A DNA stretch of 64,000 bases from the NCBI GenBank assembly GCA_029379385.1, contig CM055618.1:12162134-12226133 (forward strand), read 5' to 3'. The DNA comes from Quillaja saponaria (Eukaryota; Streptophyta; Magnoliopsida; Fabales; Quillajaceae). The notes beneath the pieces were generated by a model that was not told the origin of the DNA, ran no database searches, and was given only the letters and a program-made list of their open reading frames with translations. The position numbers and the translations under genes were made by a program. Shown piece after piece: positions 1-14,000 of the stretch (position 1 is its first letter; each line of letters opens with the position of its first letter).

Positions 1-2579
1 TTAGTCTCCAATCCTTCTGTTTACGGCTTAAAGGTCTACCTTTGCTAAGAGGGTCTCTGTTCTCGCTTACATTGGCCAACTTCCACACACAGCTATCTGC
101 TTCTATTTCTACACAATCCAGCAAGAAGACTCCATCTTTTCCAGGGTAACTAGACCCTACATCTTCTACATAGCATACTCTCATAGGCATGTCTTTGAAT
201 CGGTATAGATCATCTGGCACTTTTAATATCCTCTCTGCACCAGGAGATGATACCTTCAGAAGAAAATCATGCTTTCATTAGGTAATAGGCGTATGAAAAT
301 ATCAATGGTATTAAGTAGTAAAACGCAGTTACATATAATCCCATTTGAAACAAAGCATAGAAGAAAGCTTGCACTCGTTACCTCAAGAGCCAAATCATCA
401 GGTATATCTCCAACTTCAACTAATCTTTTCTTGTATTCTCGACTGTAGCTTTCAAGCTCTTCCATGCTGGGGCATCCATATCTAATGGAAAAAAAACAGG
501 TGGTTAAACACATAACAAGCTAGGTGGTGTCCCAATTCAATAGGCAAGCATTGTAAGCCCACGCATATTGGTATGTATCACTAATTGAATTTTATTTCAT
601 GTTCTCCAGCATTATGTCAAATTCAACCTTTTGTAGGTAGATAAGTATGGATAATAAATAAATAATAGTAGAAAGATCCTTAAGTTATGTATAAGAAAAT
701 TCATTGCTGCACATGTCTGCTACAGAAAGGTGGGTCATATATTTCAGAAAATGCAGAAATGTTATGCCACATGTTTTATTTCAATTGTGTTGAAAACTTA
801 CTCATTTGATAATTTATCCAGCCTCATATAAACATAGCCACGAGGAGTAGTCTTGAAAGCATATAGTTTCAAGTCATCACTAAACTGCAACAAGGCCTCC
901 TGGGCGATAGACAAAGCTCGCTCACCCCAAGGGACACCTTGCAAGACAACTCCACCACCACCCCCTCCATCACCAATCTATAATTTCAATAGTATCAATT
1001 ATAAGCCGAAGGATAGTTGTATTTAACGAAATGAAAAGCTAAAAGGAAAAGTAATCAACAAAAAGTACGCCATCTAAAATGCACTACCTCAGGCTCAGTC
1101 TCATCTTCCTCTTCCCATCCATCTGTGGTTTCTCCATCTTCACTTGTCCCGCCTACAAAATTGACCATTCTTGAGCACAAACAGAATCATGGTTGTCTGA
1201 TTACTCAAATTAAGAGCAAACTTTTCATACACAAATATTATTGAGGAATTCATATTTAGAGGAAAAGGTGTCTACAGAAATAACCTTATCAATATGCGGC
1301 GTATCATAACAATGGGATTCAATCAAACCTCAATATCTAGTATCATGACTATAGAATGAAACTAGGAAAAACTGCCCAAGCCTCAATAGCTAGTATTATC
1401 CAGCTCATGGACATAACAAAGGTTCTTGAATATCAAGGCACTGTGCAAGTATATTTAAAGCAAAACTTGCAACTCCATTAAGGGAATAGAAATTTTTACC
1501 ATAAATGGGTAAGCAAATAGAAACAAAGGTCAAGGTAAGGAAGTTCCAAGGCCTTAATCCAACAAAAGAACAGAGAGCAGAACTAAGTGTCAACAATTCA
1601 AAGATAGACCGATCTCTGTTCAAAATTTATAGGAAGTAACTAAAAAGTCAGCTTATTTAAGGACCAGTTTATTTATGGGGAAGTAATTTTCCATTTCCCT
1701 TCTCCATGTTCAATTGTCAACAAAATTGGGGAAAAAAAGAGACAGAAGGTTTTTCAAATGGAGAAGATTTGTTGATTTGGGTATTGGAAAACACCTCAAA
1801 AGTAATCTATAAAATCTCTTATTTCAAAAACAAGGCTTTCCAATTCTCTGAAATAAGCACCATCTATCCCTACCCACTAGTTAGGGTACATCTAAGCAAC
1901 CTTAAATACGACCATTTGGAGATGGAAATGGAAGAATGTTTCCAACAGTAAACAGAACCTAGAACTTGCACTACTTTAACACCCAACCCAAGAAACAAAA
2001 ACCTACCCACCGAACTGAATCTAGTAAGTAGTAACAATGTCTTGACTTGCAAAAGAAGGGTTTGGCCTAACTTTCATGAAACTGTTAAAATTCATACTAA
2101 TTCTATTTGTATTTAACTGAACTCAATCAACCACAGTGAAACAATACCCAAAAAGAGAAGAAAAACAAGAACTTTAAACAAACATGAAACAGAAACTCTC
2201 AAGGCCTGAGCTACTCGCCATTTACTTTATATGGATTTCCCAATAAAATACAGAATCACAATTTGAGTAAAATCTATTCAGACAAGAGATTAATGAACTT
2301 ACACTCTATTTGGTCTTGTTCGTTTCCTCCAGCATCTACGGAGGAGCTGGTGTTTAAAAATCGGAGAGTTACAGAGGAAGAGGAAACGAAAATGGGTTCG
2401 ACTCGAAAGCTAAAAGGAGGACACAGACATGGATTTTGGATATGCAGGGACTGTGAAGGCGTATATATCAAAGGGTTACCACTACCTCTTCTTGTAGACA
2501 AAAACGATAGAGAAAGAGAGGAGAGGGACCTGCGAGTAATGCCACTGCGTAGCAGTGAGTCAATAATCCTAATATTCAT
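1..2579 (-). CDS. RimP/UPF0090 (DUF150) family protein, organellar, 3' end outside window
   Basis: Five exons can be joined in frame on the minus strand: 2303-2579, 1088-1152, 802-977, 382-481 and 253 down to 1 (open at the edge). The visible protein is about 290 residues. The first 60 or so are rich in Ser and Arg with few acids, as in a plastid or mitochondrial transit peptide. A Gly/acidic linker (EEEDETEPE, then GDGGGGGG) follows, and then the RimP-like core with LEVSSPGAERIL, the counterpart of the bacterial RimP signature LEVSSPGLDRPL. Bacterial RimP matures the 30S ribosomal subunit; a like role in an organelle is inferred from the family. The last visible residues are KQKDWRL with no stop yet, so little is missing. 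ATG at 2579 is the first in-frame Met of the exon. I recall a matching Arabidopsis gene at At1g69210, adjacent to the SIK1 gene as here. Confidence 0.85.
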
Positions 2580-4378
2580 AGCTCTCAGCTTCTCGACTCC
2601 GAAGCAAGGGAAGAAGCGCCTTCTATAATTTTCTTTTCCCTCTCTCTCCCCCTCTCTAAGGGTGTCAGTGTAGAGAAAACCCAGTCACGCTTTTTGTTAG
2701 GCTTGACTAGTGTTCAGCTCGAGAGCCGTACAATCAAGGAAACTCAAAACCTACGACTGGGGATCACTTCTAAATTAAAAAACCAAACCAAACTAAATAA
2801 ATAATATATTTAACAATACGATTCGCAAGTTTATGAGCCGAGATTCAGAAGATTGAGTATGACTCGTTTTACTAAAGAATTTCAAAATAAAATTCAAAAT
2901 TGACTCGTTTAGAAGATAAACTAAACTTTATCCAAACTCTTATCAAGTTGCTGATAAATTGTATATAAATTAATTTGACTTATTAATATTCATAACTTTG
3001 AGTCTATAAGTTATTTGCATGAAATTTTTTTCAACTTATAACATTTAATCTATCTAAAATTATTTACTAAAATATTTTTATATAAAAATAAATATAATCT
3101 AACCTAATATATAATTGAAGATGAATGGATGACTCAAATCAAATCGAATCTATATTCATGTTTGATTTCTAAAATACTAACAATGTTAGAATAAGGAAAA
3201 ATATTACAAATGTTTTAAAGAAGTGAAATGAGCAGTTTTTATAGGTAAGGAACGAGGATTAACAAAGAATAGTATGCTTGATTGGTAGATATATTGTCAT
3301 TTTATCTAAGTTCAAAGAATTTATTTATTGAACTGTCAGATTTGTATGCTTCGATTAATCACTTATTCTATACTCTTCGATCCTGTCAAAAACATCCACA
3401 CTAAAATTAAAAAATTAAAAGAAATTCTATGATCTTTTTCAAAAAAATTAAAACTCATAAAGTCAATAAAAATATTATAGGTTGGCTAGAATTTGCTTAC
3501 AATAGAAGAAAAAATGAGACACAAATGTTGATTCTATACTCGTCTCCTTGTGTTCTTTTGGTTCATTACAAAGGTAGCTCATTGATATCACCGTGGATGG
3601 TGCAACGAAAACCTATGCTACTTAGACTTTAGTTCCACACAAAAAAATAAAAAACAAAAAGTAGAAACTGAATGTTCTCACATCTATACTATATATAAAA
3701 AAAATCTTAGGGACAGAAATTTTTATTTTCTTTCATATTCTAATGAGATTGTTTTATTACATATTATGTTTAGTTGTTATTTTGTTTTAAATAAGCTATT
3801 AATTATTTTTATTTTTATTTTTTTATTTTAATATTAATAGAATTGTAATTATTTTTGGACTATTAATTTCTTGTTTACTAATTCTTCCCAATATTAATGA
3901 ATCTATAATTTTTTAATAATTATATGTCAATAGCAATTAAAATTATAATTTTTTTAGTTATTCTCAAATTTAAGAATTAAAATTTTAAAAAGTACTATGA
4001 ATTAAAAGAAATATTAAAATTATAGTTTTCATGATTATAATATTTATTTAACTTTTAAATCATAAAAATATTTTTTTTTAATAATCATATGTCAATATTA
4101 GTTAATATTGAATTTTTAAAATTTTTTATTTATAAGTTCCTAATAATTATAATATCTTTTAGTGAAATAATTTTTTAAAATACTGTGAATTAAAAAATAT
4201 TTAAAGTATAATTTTTCTATTATATATTGTTGTTTTAACTTTTAATTAAAAAAAATTATTTTCTTAAATACTCTATGAGTTTTAAATATTACACAAATAC
4301 TTTTTAATTATTATTTTACTTCAAATATTATATTTTATATTTTATTATTTTAATATTAATAAAATTATAATTATTTTA

Positions 4379-4509
4379 AGATAGTGCTATGTGTACTACC
4401 TAATATTGTTAAGTGCACTAAAAAATATAAAGTTATAGTGATATTGTATTTATCTTCTGTTACATTTATATTACACTTAACAATATTTATAATCTACATA
4501 ACAATACTC
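4379..4509. mobile_element. Small MITE-like foldback element with 8-bp target duplication
   Basis: The ends are imperfect inverted repeats of about 35 bp. The left end AGATAGTGCTATGTGTAC pairs with the reverse complement of the right end, GAGTATTGTTATGTAGA; both arms then continue into AATATTGTTAAGTG. It is flanked by TTATTTTA on both sides (4371-4378 and 4510-4517), fitting an 8-bp, hAT-type duplication. The flank is AT-rich, so a chance match is possible, but all eight bases agree. It has no coding capacity. A relative is at 37419-37542. Confidence 0.5.
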
Positions 4510-4807
4510 TTATTTTATAACTATTGACTTTTTATCCTAATTCTTTTCAATATTAATAAATTTATAATTTGTCAATAACTATTTATCAATAATAATCAAT
4601 ATTAAATTTTTTAATTAAATAAATTATAAATTAATTATCTTTAAAAATACTATGAATGACAAAAAAATAATTAAAAAAATAATTTTTATGATTATAATAT
4701 TATTATATTAATTTTTTCTCATCTTTAAAATTTTAAAAAAATAATTATATGTTTAAATTATTTTTTAAATATTATTTCTTAATATTTATATTAATTATTG
4801 ATGAACA

Positions 4808-4808
4808 T

Positions 4809-4836
<28 letters not shown>
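4808..4836. repeat. (TA)n microsatellite
   Basis: An uninterrupted run of alternating T and A, about 29 bp, in the spacer 3' of the kinase gene. Confidence 0.9.
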
Positions 4837-4840
<4 letters not shown>

Positions 4841-5090
4841 TTATATCGTAAATATGATTCCCACACGTTACATGTGCTGCAAAAGCTAATTTACACAAAA
4901 ATTTGATACTGAATACAAGATACACATACCAAAAGAAGCAAAAAAGAGAGAGACGATCTACATTAATACACACGAGATCCACAACCAGCTTTTCCTCTTT
5001 TTCACCTTTACTAGGGAAGTAGGTTAGAATGAGAAAAACTGAATACATAATAAAAGAGAAGAAAGAAATTCTCCCAGAAAATTTGCCTAT

Positions 5091-8000
5091 CTACAAACGA
5101 AGAATAGTACGAAGTGTATCACAAAGATTTTGAATTGTCTGTTGCTCTTGGGTTGCTTGCAACTCTTGGAGTGGCATGTCTTCATAACACCTACAACAAA
5201 AGAACCAGAACAATCAAGACTAATAGATATGGAGCCTAACAATTTTCCACAAATGGTCATATAGTTCTTTAGGCTTGCACTAGCAAACACCTGCTGCTAC
5301 TACTACTACTACATGCAACTAACAACAACTCTCAAAATCAGTTGGTATTTCAAGCATTGCTCTTCATGTAAGCACAAAGAAGTAAATAACCATTCCATTC
5401 TCATACTAGTGAGCAGATCATATACAAGTGTAGAATTGAAGGGAGGAGCATACGTCTTGTGGTAAGCTAAAGCCTGTGACAAATTCAATAGAGTCGAACT
5501 TGATGTCAGTCTTTGGAAAACACTTGGAGGCAGGGGCATCGTCTGCAGGTCAAACATACAAGATATTTACATGTATAGCTGTGAGTAAAAAATACACACA
5601 GAAGGAAGGGGGGAGTAGGAAGAGAGGGAACATACCTCAGTCTGTCCCCTTCTACCCTTTTTGGACTGTCCATCACCAGTAAACAGCTCTTGCATTGCTT
5701 CTAGTGCTATAGTTCCACTGTCATCCAGACACATGCTTCCAAGCACATTGTCTGACAGAAGTGCAATCGGGGATATATCAGTTGCCCTTAAGAATGGAAT
5801 TGGAACTGTATTACCAGCTGCATATATGGACCAAAGCTGCGACAGAAAAAAAAAATAATAATAAAAAAAAATAAAACTGTAAATAGACCAAACTTGCAAC
5901 AGCATTAGGCCTTTGTAAAGACCCACAAACTATTTTTTTTTTTTCAAAAAAGGCCAGATGTTTCAAGAAAGAAGGCAAATTAAAGCCAGATATTTGTCAA
6001 GCAAGAAAATGTATAAAATATAAATTTAACCAGTGGCCCTTCTGTGTGAGCTCTAAGTTTAAATAATGTAGAGGTGTGCAGTTTGAATCACAGACAAATA
6101 GACGTTCTTTATTTGTTTACTCTCCTTGATGAATTTGTCACTTGAAGGTTAATTCTATTGTTTGGAGATATATATATATATATATAAAGGGCTCACCCGG
6201 TACACAAAGTGCTCCCCGGCTATTGCGGGGTAGGGGTAGGGAGAGGGTGGGCTCACATGTACGCAGCCTTTCCCTTACATTTCTACAAAGAGGCTGTTTC
6301 TACGCCTCGAACCCGTGACCTACAGGTCACCAAAAGAACAACTTACCGTTGCGCCAAGGCTCGCCCTCATATATATATATATATATATATATTAAAAATA
6401 AAGATGCCCAAATATAACATGAACAAATCTTTGTAGTTTAAACAAAGTATCTTCGCAAAAACAAGATTCACCAGAAAAATATTTGAATCTAAAAAACCTT
6501 CAGCAATTACATAATGACCAATTTGTCTTTTGGTGCAGATGTATAATTTAAATCATGGAATTACCTTATCTTGCAGAGCAAATGCTTTTCGGTTGACTGT
6601 TTCATTCGTCAATGTGCTTTTGCCTATGGCACCGCCAACTCCAATCTGCTTTCGAGCTATACTTTTGATTTTGAGGTTCTGATCAGTTGAGCTACTAACT
6701 GGAAGTGATGATGCTTGTATGGTATGAGTAAGAGGATCTGAATCTTGATCAGAAGCAATGTTCGCTGTGACAACTTTAATACTCTCCATCCTAACAGAAT
6801 ATATGAAATTTTGAAGCACTTTTAAGGATATTATTTAAAACATACAGTTTTTAACATGAATTAGGTTTACAAATTCATGACTGTGAAGGCTCTAGATTAA
6901 AAGGGTTAGAGAATGATAACAAAGTATACCTCCCCTAAAAAACTGAAAAATCACTTCATATAACCTTTTATGCCATAATAAGTTCTAAGTTTTTCTTTGT
7001 TATAACAAATTTTACCTCTATTTCTTGGGACCAAGAAAAATAAAGAAGAGAGAAAGAACATGGGTGCGAAGAACATCAACAATAAACAAAAGAAATTACT
7101 CTGAGTTGGCTGATCTTCCTCCTGTGTCACTGATAGAAAGGGTTTTAGCATTCGCATCAGCGGTTACTGGGACTTCAGAATTAGAAATTCGTGACAAGAT
7201 AGCTGTCCTATCTATCTCATCTCCACCATGTACTATTACAGTGCCAAAGTTACCTGCTAAATATAGATTTTACATTAAGGGGGTGGAAAAAATAACAGCA
7301 ACATACTTCTCATCCCTCTAGCCTGAGGTACAAATTTTAGAGCATGAACTGACTCGTATGAGCAGAATGAACCAAAAGGATAGCATAATCAAGCATCTTT
7401 CAGTGACTTATAGAGCACGTGCCATTTTCTTTCCACATTTGAATGGAAATTTTTTAATTAACTTCAAAAATTGCATTTGGTCTCATGTGGGAAGGATGAG
7501 GTCCCAGTTTAGCTCCTAGATTCAGAAAACTGGCTAGAATATCCAAATAACTACAAAACAATTTATTACTTAAGTTGATGAAATCATAGGAGTTAATAAT
7601 GTAAAAAGTAAAAACACATTATGCTACTTAGGGTACATAGATTAAGACGAACTTTCATAATCACCTATAGCTAAATATTCCTCTATGATCTAAAACAGAT
7701 TTTTCACTCTTGCACTGTGTACATGCTTTTTGTGCATGCAAGTATGTCACTTCATGTGAAAGACATACATGCTGGCAAGCAGCCCCACACTGATACAAAC
7801 CCAATGACATGAGCTGCCCCTGCAGGACCAAGGGTAATTGTCATGTTTGTAGGGAACAAAGAAATCGTACAACTTTTTCTCCAAGGTAGGAGGCCAACCA
7901 AAACAGAGAATACAGATCAACAGTTTGAGAGGGAATATGGCAATAGTGCTAACAGTCCAAAAACCCATATGTGATTTCATTTTTAAATTAATGACAAACA

Positions 8001-11000
8001 CGTTTGTAAGGGAACTTTATATCTAATGTTGTCCTTTTTAGATCATGAGCATCCCAAACTATATCAAATAATCCCCATATCTGGGATGACATATGATAAA
8101 AACATGAAAAAGTATAGGATCCGATGGATCAATCAGCCCTTTTCCTGGATGACTAGTTTACTAATTTAATTGGACAACTGCTAGCAATGACCACAGAGGG
8201 AAGTGGCCTAGGGACTAAGTATTCCTCTTCCTCCTAACAAAGTGCATGCCTTTATAGGGTTGTATCTATGAAGCACGGATATGTATTTGATACAGGGAAA
8301 CGGAAATCTTTAAAAACAAGGATACGATACGTCTAATTAAATATATAAAATAATTTAATATTTATATATAAATTCATATATAATTTAAAATAACTAACTA
8401 GAGCACAAATGTTGACTTTTAATAGAAGATATTCATTCCAAATCATAAGCATAGTCTGAAATTGGAAATCAAAATAGAAATATAAGATCCATCTTTAGGT
8501 TCAGCTATTCAAATTACAAGGGTAATTTGTAATTGGTTAAGGGCAATTGGGCTGTATCAAAAAAAGCAAATAAAAACAGTCGGGCCTTTACTAATGTGTG
8601 GACAATCCAAGCCCAAGGCAGTAGAGCTGGACGAAAGAAATAAAGAGACAAAAGCCAACAAGGCATGAAGACACCAACTCAACTAAGTCTTAAATTCCAA
8701 ACTAGCTGGGATCGGCTATATAAATCTTTTTCTTCTATTCACATCGATCCAAGGCATCATTTTCAGTATGCCTAGAGCAATCATATCTTTCTCAATGACT
8801 GCCCCCATGTAAGATTCAATCTCCCTCTACCACGTCTAACACCTAACACCTGTACCAAGTTATCTTTCCTAAATACAGAGTCCATGGCCGATGTTAGATA
8901 TGTCCAAACTAACGTAAGCAATTCTCCCTAATTTTCTTTTCGATAAATGCTACCTCAACCTTCTTACGAATCTCCTCATTACGTATTCTATCCTTTCTTG
9001 TATGTCTAGTCATTTATCTCAACATTCGCATTTCGACTACTCCGATCTTGTGTGAGTGTTGTTTCTTAATTGCCCAACATTTGAAACCATACAGCATAAC
9101 CGGTCTCAATGTCGTCCTACAGAATTTTCTTTTCAACCTATTCAGGATTTTAGGATCACAAAATACTCCCGAAGGACTTCGTCACTTCACCCACCCTGCC
9201 CTGATCCTATGGTTCACATCATGATCAATTGTGCCATATTTTTGTATAAATAAACCTAAATACTTAAACACATCTTTTATAAGTATTGCTTCACCAGCCA
9301 AAATTATTTCAGTCGAGTCTTATCTAGTGTGACTAAGACTTAACCTAAGACCTCTAGATTCTAACATGTACATCCATAATTCTAGTTTATAATTTAAACC
9401 TTCTCTAGTTTCGTCTACTAACACAATATCGTTGGCAAACAGCATGCACTACGGATTCTTATCCTGAATAACATAAGTAAGTTCATCCATGACTAAAACA
9501 TAGTTTAGGATGAACCTTGGGGACAGGTTCATCCTTAAGCCTACAGTTAATAAAACGGTGAGTTCTAGACCTTATGGTCACTTTCATTATAGCAAGGGCA
9601 TGCAGCAAGCTTGGAAAACGAAGGAGCTGAAACTTTGTGCCGCCACACCAAGTTCTTTGCCATCTCACACCGACCACTGTGATATACCTCAAAATTCTGT
9701 TTTATTTCTCACTATATCAAACAAACAAAATCCAAAAACTCCGTAAGTATTGTCTTCTTCCTCTTCACCAGGATACATTCGAAAACCAAAAAACTCTCAA
9801 TATCTTTCTGTCATCACTTGGATCTGTATGTGTGAACATCCGTGGGTGGAAATGCTCTCCCTTGACTCACGGTGAGCTGAAACTTAGATCTATGCCGAGC
9901 CGTGTCACAGTTGTATCCTCTAATAAAATTATTAAAAAAATGGATGCGTATCCATCCAATCCATACGTATCTGACACAGATACCCCTTGCTTTTTGGCAT
10001 ATCCATGCTTCCTTGGGTAGTACCATTGGTAGAAGAATTTATCCAACATGACTTCAGGAAAGCTTTCAGGTTATGCAAATATGCTGTTCCCATAGAGGCA
10101 CTTCTTCTCTGGCTCTGCAGCAGGTACAAGATTAAACAACACCTCCACCTCCCTTCCCACCCCACCCCCAAAGAAAAAAAAAACACGTACAGACAAACAC
10201 ATTTTTCTCCCATAAGAAAGAATGTGAGGACACTCACAAGACACACACTGGCTTGAGATCATCCTGCTTTGTGGAACAATTAATTGATGCCACTCTCTTC
10301 CTCAACCCATTCATGCAATTATGTGACATGGGGAGAATCTTAAAAACTTGAACAAATCTAGTCAAACTACAGTTTACATGATATTACATTATTTACATGC
10401 AAGTGGGACGTACCTTCTTCACCCACTTCGACACCATCCAGTATTTGCTGTTTCTTCAAAGTGCTAGCTGAAGATAAATCATTTGCCACTTGTTCAATAT
10501 TTTGAGGCCTCGATGGAACAGTCTCTCCGTAATCATCATTTAGCTTTGAAGCAACTATTGCCTGCTTCAGATCAAGACAATTACATGGAACATCCAAGTT
10601 TCTTTCTTATTTTTCTTTTTCTTTTTAAGGGGAGGGCGGAGCTGGAGATTGCAACCAGGAAAAAGTTAGACATACCGTGTCTCCAAGTTCAGCAGGAGTC
10701 AGATTCTGAGCTTGTAAAGCCATTGAGGCCCTGATTTGCCTTGCCTTTTCAATCTTCGCCAACATTGCAGAGGCTCCATATTTGCATTTCTCGATGAATT
10801 TGTGCTAAGTTTTAAAAGCAGAACAAATAGCTTTGTTTCAGTGTAAACATAATCAAAACAAAACATGCAAACAGGGAACAGCAAGACCTATGAGATGAAT
10901 TGGACAGAAAATATAGGAGAGGCATGTCTTTGGACTTCAACTAGCTCAGGAGCCCATCACAGGCTGGCAAATGCAAAGGGTACTGATTGCCTAGTCATCT

Positions 11001-14000
11001 CCCCAATGAATTTACATTTACACCTTATGGAAAAGGATCAGTTAAGCAATTAGGCAAACCTTATTTTATTAGTCATAATTAAAAGCCCAGACAGATTCGG
11101 AAGATACATGGCTCCACAGGAATTGACCAATTAACAATGAAATGTGCCTCGAGGCAATATTCTTCAAGTTAGAAGTCTATCAATGAGGTTTATATGACCA
11201 TAAAAAAAGTCAATTCATTTTGACAATATTTCTGATGACAATGTATTATATCTCATAATCATAGCATCCAAAGAATGTATATAAAACAAACAGGAAATGC
11301 AACCGGTTGGATTACTTAATAAAGGTAGAAGAGTATGAGTCATGAGTGCTGAGTCAATAGTAAAACTACAATTATGAGAGGCCTCCAAAAGGCGTGTAAG
11401 GTTCCTTATATTGTATTGATTTCATATTACAAAAAATGTCACTTAAGTACCTTCAACATCTCAGATGCAGTGGGGCGTAGACGAGGTTCTTTCGTAAGGC
11501 ACTTTGCAACAAAATCATGGAACACTAAAGACCTGCAAACAGAAAAATGAAATGTCAATACCAAAATAGTAGAAGCATCTAAAACAGGTATATATAAAAA
11601 TTGAAGCAAGAAGAGACTCAAGGGAAAATACACTGGTTAAACAAATGCAAACTAGTAGATGCTAAAGGAAAAACAAATGCCAATCCACTTTGTAAGGAGA
11701 GTGAACTAGCATGTTTAATGGCCATCAATGTAATGAGATAACAGTTGGCTCAAGAACTGCCACTCATAGATATTGCTCTCTAAAATTGCTATTGAAAAAT
11801 TTTGTGGATGAGATAAATTTAAACGGACCATTTTTCTTTATCCTCAAGCATCGGAGCTGGCTCAATAGATATCATGAACAAAACCTATCAAAGATAATAA
11901 AAATGTCATTTATCCCACATCAAATACCATAAAAGAAAGACTACATAGCTAGGCTTTAACAAGTCAATACAACCAATCAAAGCAACCACTACAGAAGTTA
12001 GAATGTGCAAAAATGGAGACACTCCAGTCTCCAATAAAAGAATTACAAAACCTATAGATACCAGGGAAAAAAACTTTTCCCATTCAAAGGAAGAGAGAGA
12101 GAAAAAATTTTGAATAGTGACAATGCATGCAAAGGCCTTCATTTAAAAAACAACATTGAGTGTGAGAGAAGTAGATCCTTCACATAAAATAATTAAGTCT
12201 TGATTTCATGTCACTGATGCATCATATGCCTTCTCTTCCATCCTAATGGTAGGTCATCCACACATGTACCTAGTGGTTTGAAACCTTGATCTCCCTCGAC
12301 CTTGTTATCAGGAGAAGGAATTGGCATTAGAGCCAAATGTCATTAGCCAGATACATTCAAGGAATTAGATACATTGACCTCCAAACAAGGTTTCTATCGG
12401 ATTATAGTGTGCCCACTTTAACAATAAAATATAACAAAAGAACATGCTCTATATATGTTTATGTGGCATCTCTAATCTCATGTGAAGTCATCCTAAGGAC
12501 TTCTTATACACATCAATGTTTCAAGTTTTTACTTAAAGCTTCAATCACAATGTACAAGAATGTACAAACCAGGTTTTGCTGTAACAAATAGGCTAGGAAA
12601 TTACTACAACTGCCACTACAAGAAGCCTTGATCTTAAATATATTAGCATCTGTAGATAAATCCTAATCTAAAACTAATTGAAATGCTCCACATCTCTTTA
12701 GCTATTCAGTTTATGCCACTAACCCTTATACAGCCATAATGGATCAAATTATGATGAGAATCAAATATGAGTTACAATCTACAATTGGTACCACAATTGA
12801 AGATACTCTTCAGTAAGGCACTAACCCTCATTGGATGCACTGCTGATCTTGGAGGAAGTCCCTGAAAATTATACAGCAAGAAAGTTTACATAAACAAGAA
12901 TGCGAAATAAGTAAACCACATGCACAAAATGCCAATATCAATGATGATACTTAACATAAAGCTACCATTTAAAGACATGAGCTAAAACATGGAATTTTTT
13001 TATCTTCAGAAATTTTATATGGATGATGATTTCAACCAAACAGCACTGAACTTTACTTTATCATTATTCACATATACTTAATCATCCAGGTCAAATTTAA
13101 AGTCAAAGAAAAAGATACCATGAAAATTTTCACAACAAAATGGGAAATTCTCAAGCCCATACAAATATAAACCAACCATTGCTCACCATCCTACTATCAT
13201 AAAACTTTTCTGTTTCCATAATTCAAATATACTTTTTTATCTATGGAATAACTGCAAAACAATTTAAAACATTTGAAGAATATACCCAGAAAACTTTTAA
13301 GAATATAAAATAGCAAAATTCATTTCCAAGCATATTATGATAAACTTGTTTAGGGACTAAATCTCAAGAGTTTTCTAGGAAACTGTAGAACAAACTTAAT
13401 AAATATACCTCTGCCATTTCAATTGCTGAGACACCAAGGGCCCATACATCCACCTGCACACAAAAATAATAATAAATAGGACTGTAGCATGCAGTTTCTG
13501 TGACAAATCTAATCAGATAGTACATCATGAATAGTAATGCCTTCAAGGAACTTAAAAGTCCCCTCCCAATTCTGACTTTCAAAAGGTAAAATGGAAGGTG
13601 CTACTATTGAAGCGAAAGATGCCCTTTTCTTTCTCCCCATTCTTTTCTTTCTATTTGAAAATTAAGTACCTCAGAAATTAGTGTAACCATCAGCCTAATC
13701 AGTAAAAGATGTATAAAGGCAGAGAACATTTTAAATAAAGGATTTAATGTTAGATTGATCTACAATTAACTACACCATTCTTATATATGTCATGTAAAAA
13801 AACAGTACTAACCATCTATCCCTTGCTTACTGGTGCTGTTTACATTTCAAACATCCTTTGATCATTAGACATACTTCATGTCTAAAACTAAGTACAGAAT
13901 TGAGTGATTCTTTATGGCCTTTGGCAGGGTGTGTCTGTACCCATCTTGTGTACAATAAGCTTTCTTTTTCTAATAAAATTATTACTTAAAAAAATAATTA

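Larger units (their letters stand above)
2580..5090. other. Intergenic spacer, very AT-rich; promoter side of the RimP-like gene
   Basis: No coding exon was found. The part next to 2579 (about 2580-2760) is pyrimidine-rich, with a CTCTCTCTCCCCC run, and is probably the 5' UTR and promoter of the RimP-like gene. From about 2760 to 4850 the sequence is mostly A and T with long homopolymer runs. It contains a small MITE (4379-4509) and a TA microsatellite. 4850-5090 lies downstream of the kinase gene and probably includes its 3' UTR. Confidence 0.7.

Noticed and set aside
2263..2628. 121-codon plus-strand frame
   Set aside because: It is antisense to the first exon of the RimP-like gene, which has clean splice phase and homology on the minus strand.
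3429..3632. Frame with WLEFAYN, reminiscent of a gypsy integrase motif
   Set aside because: Only a few residues fit, the rest does not, and no neighbouring gypsy domains are visible.
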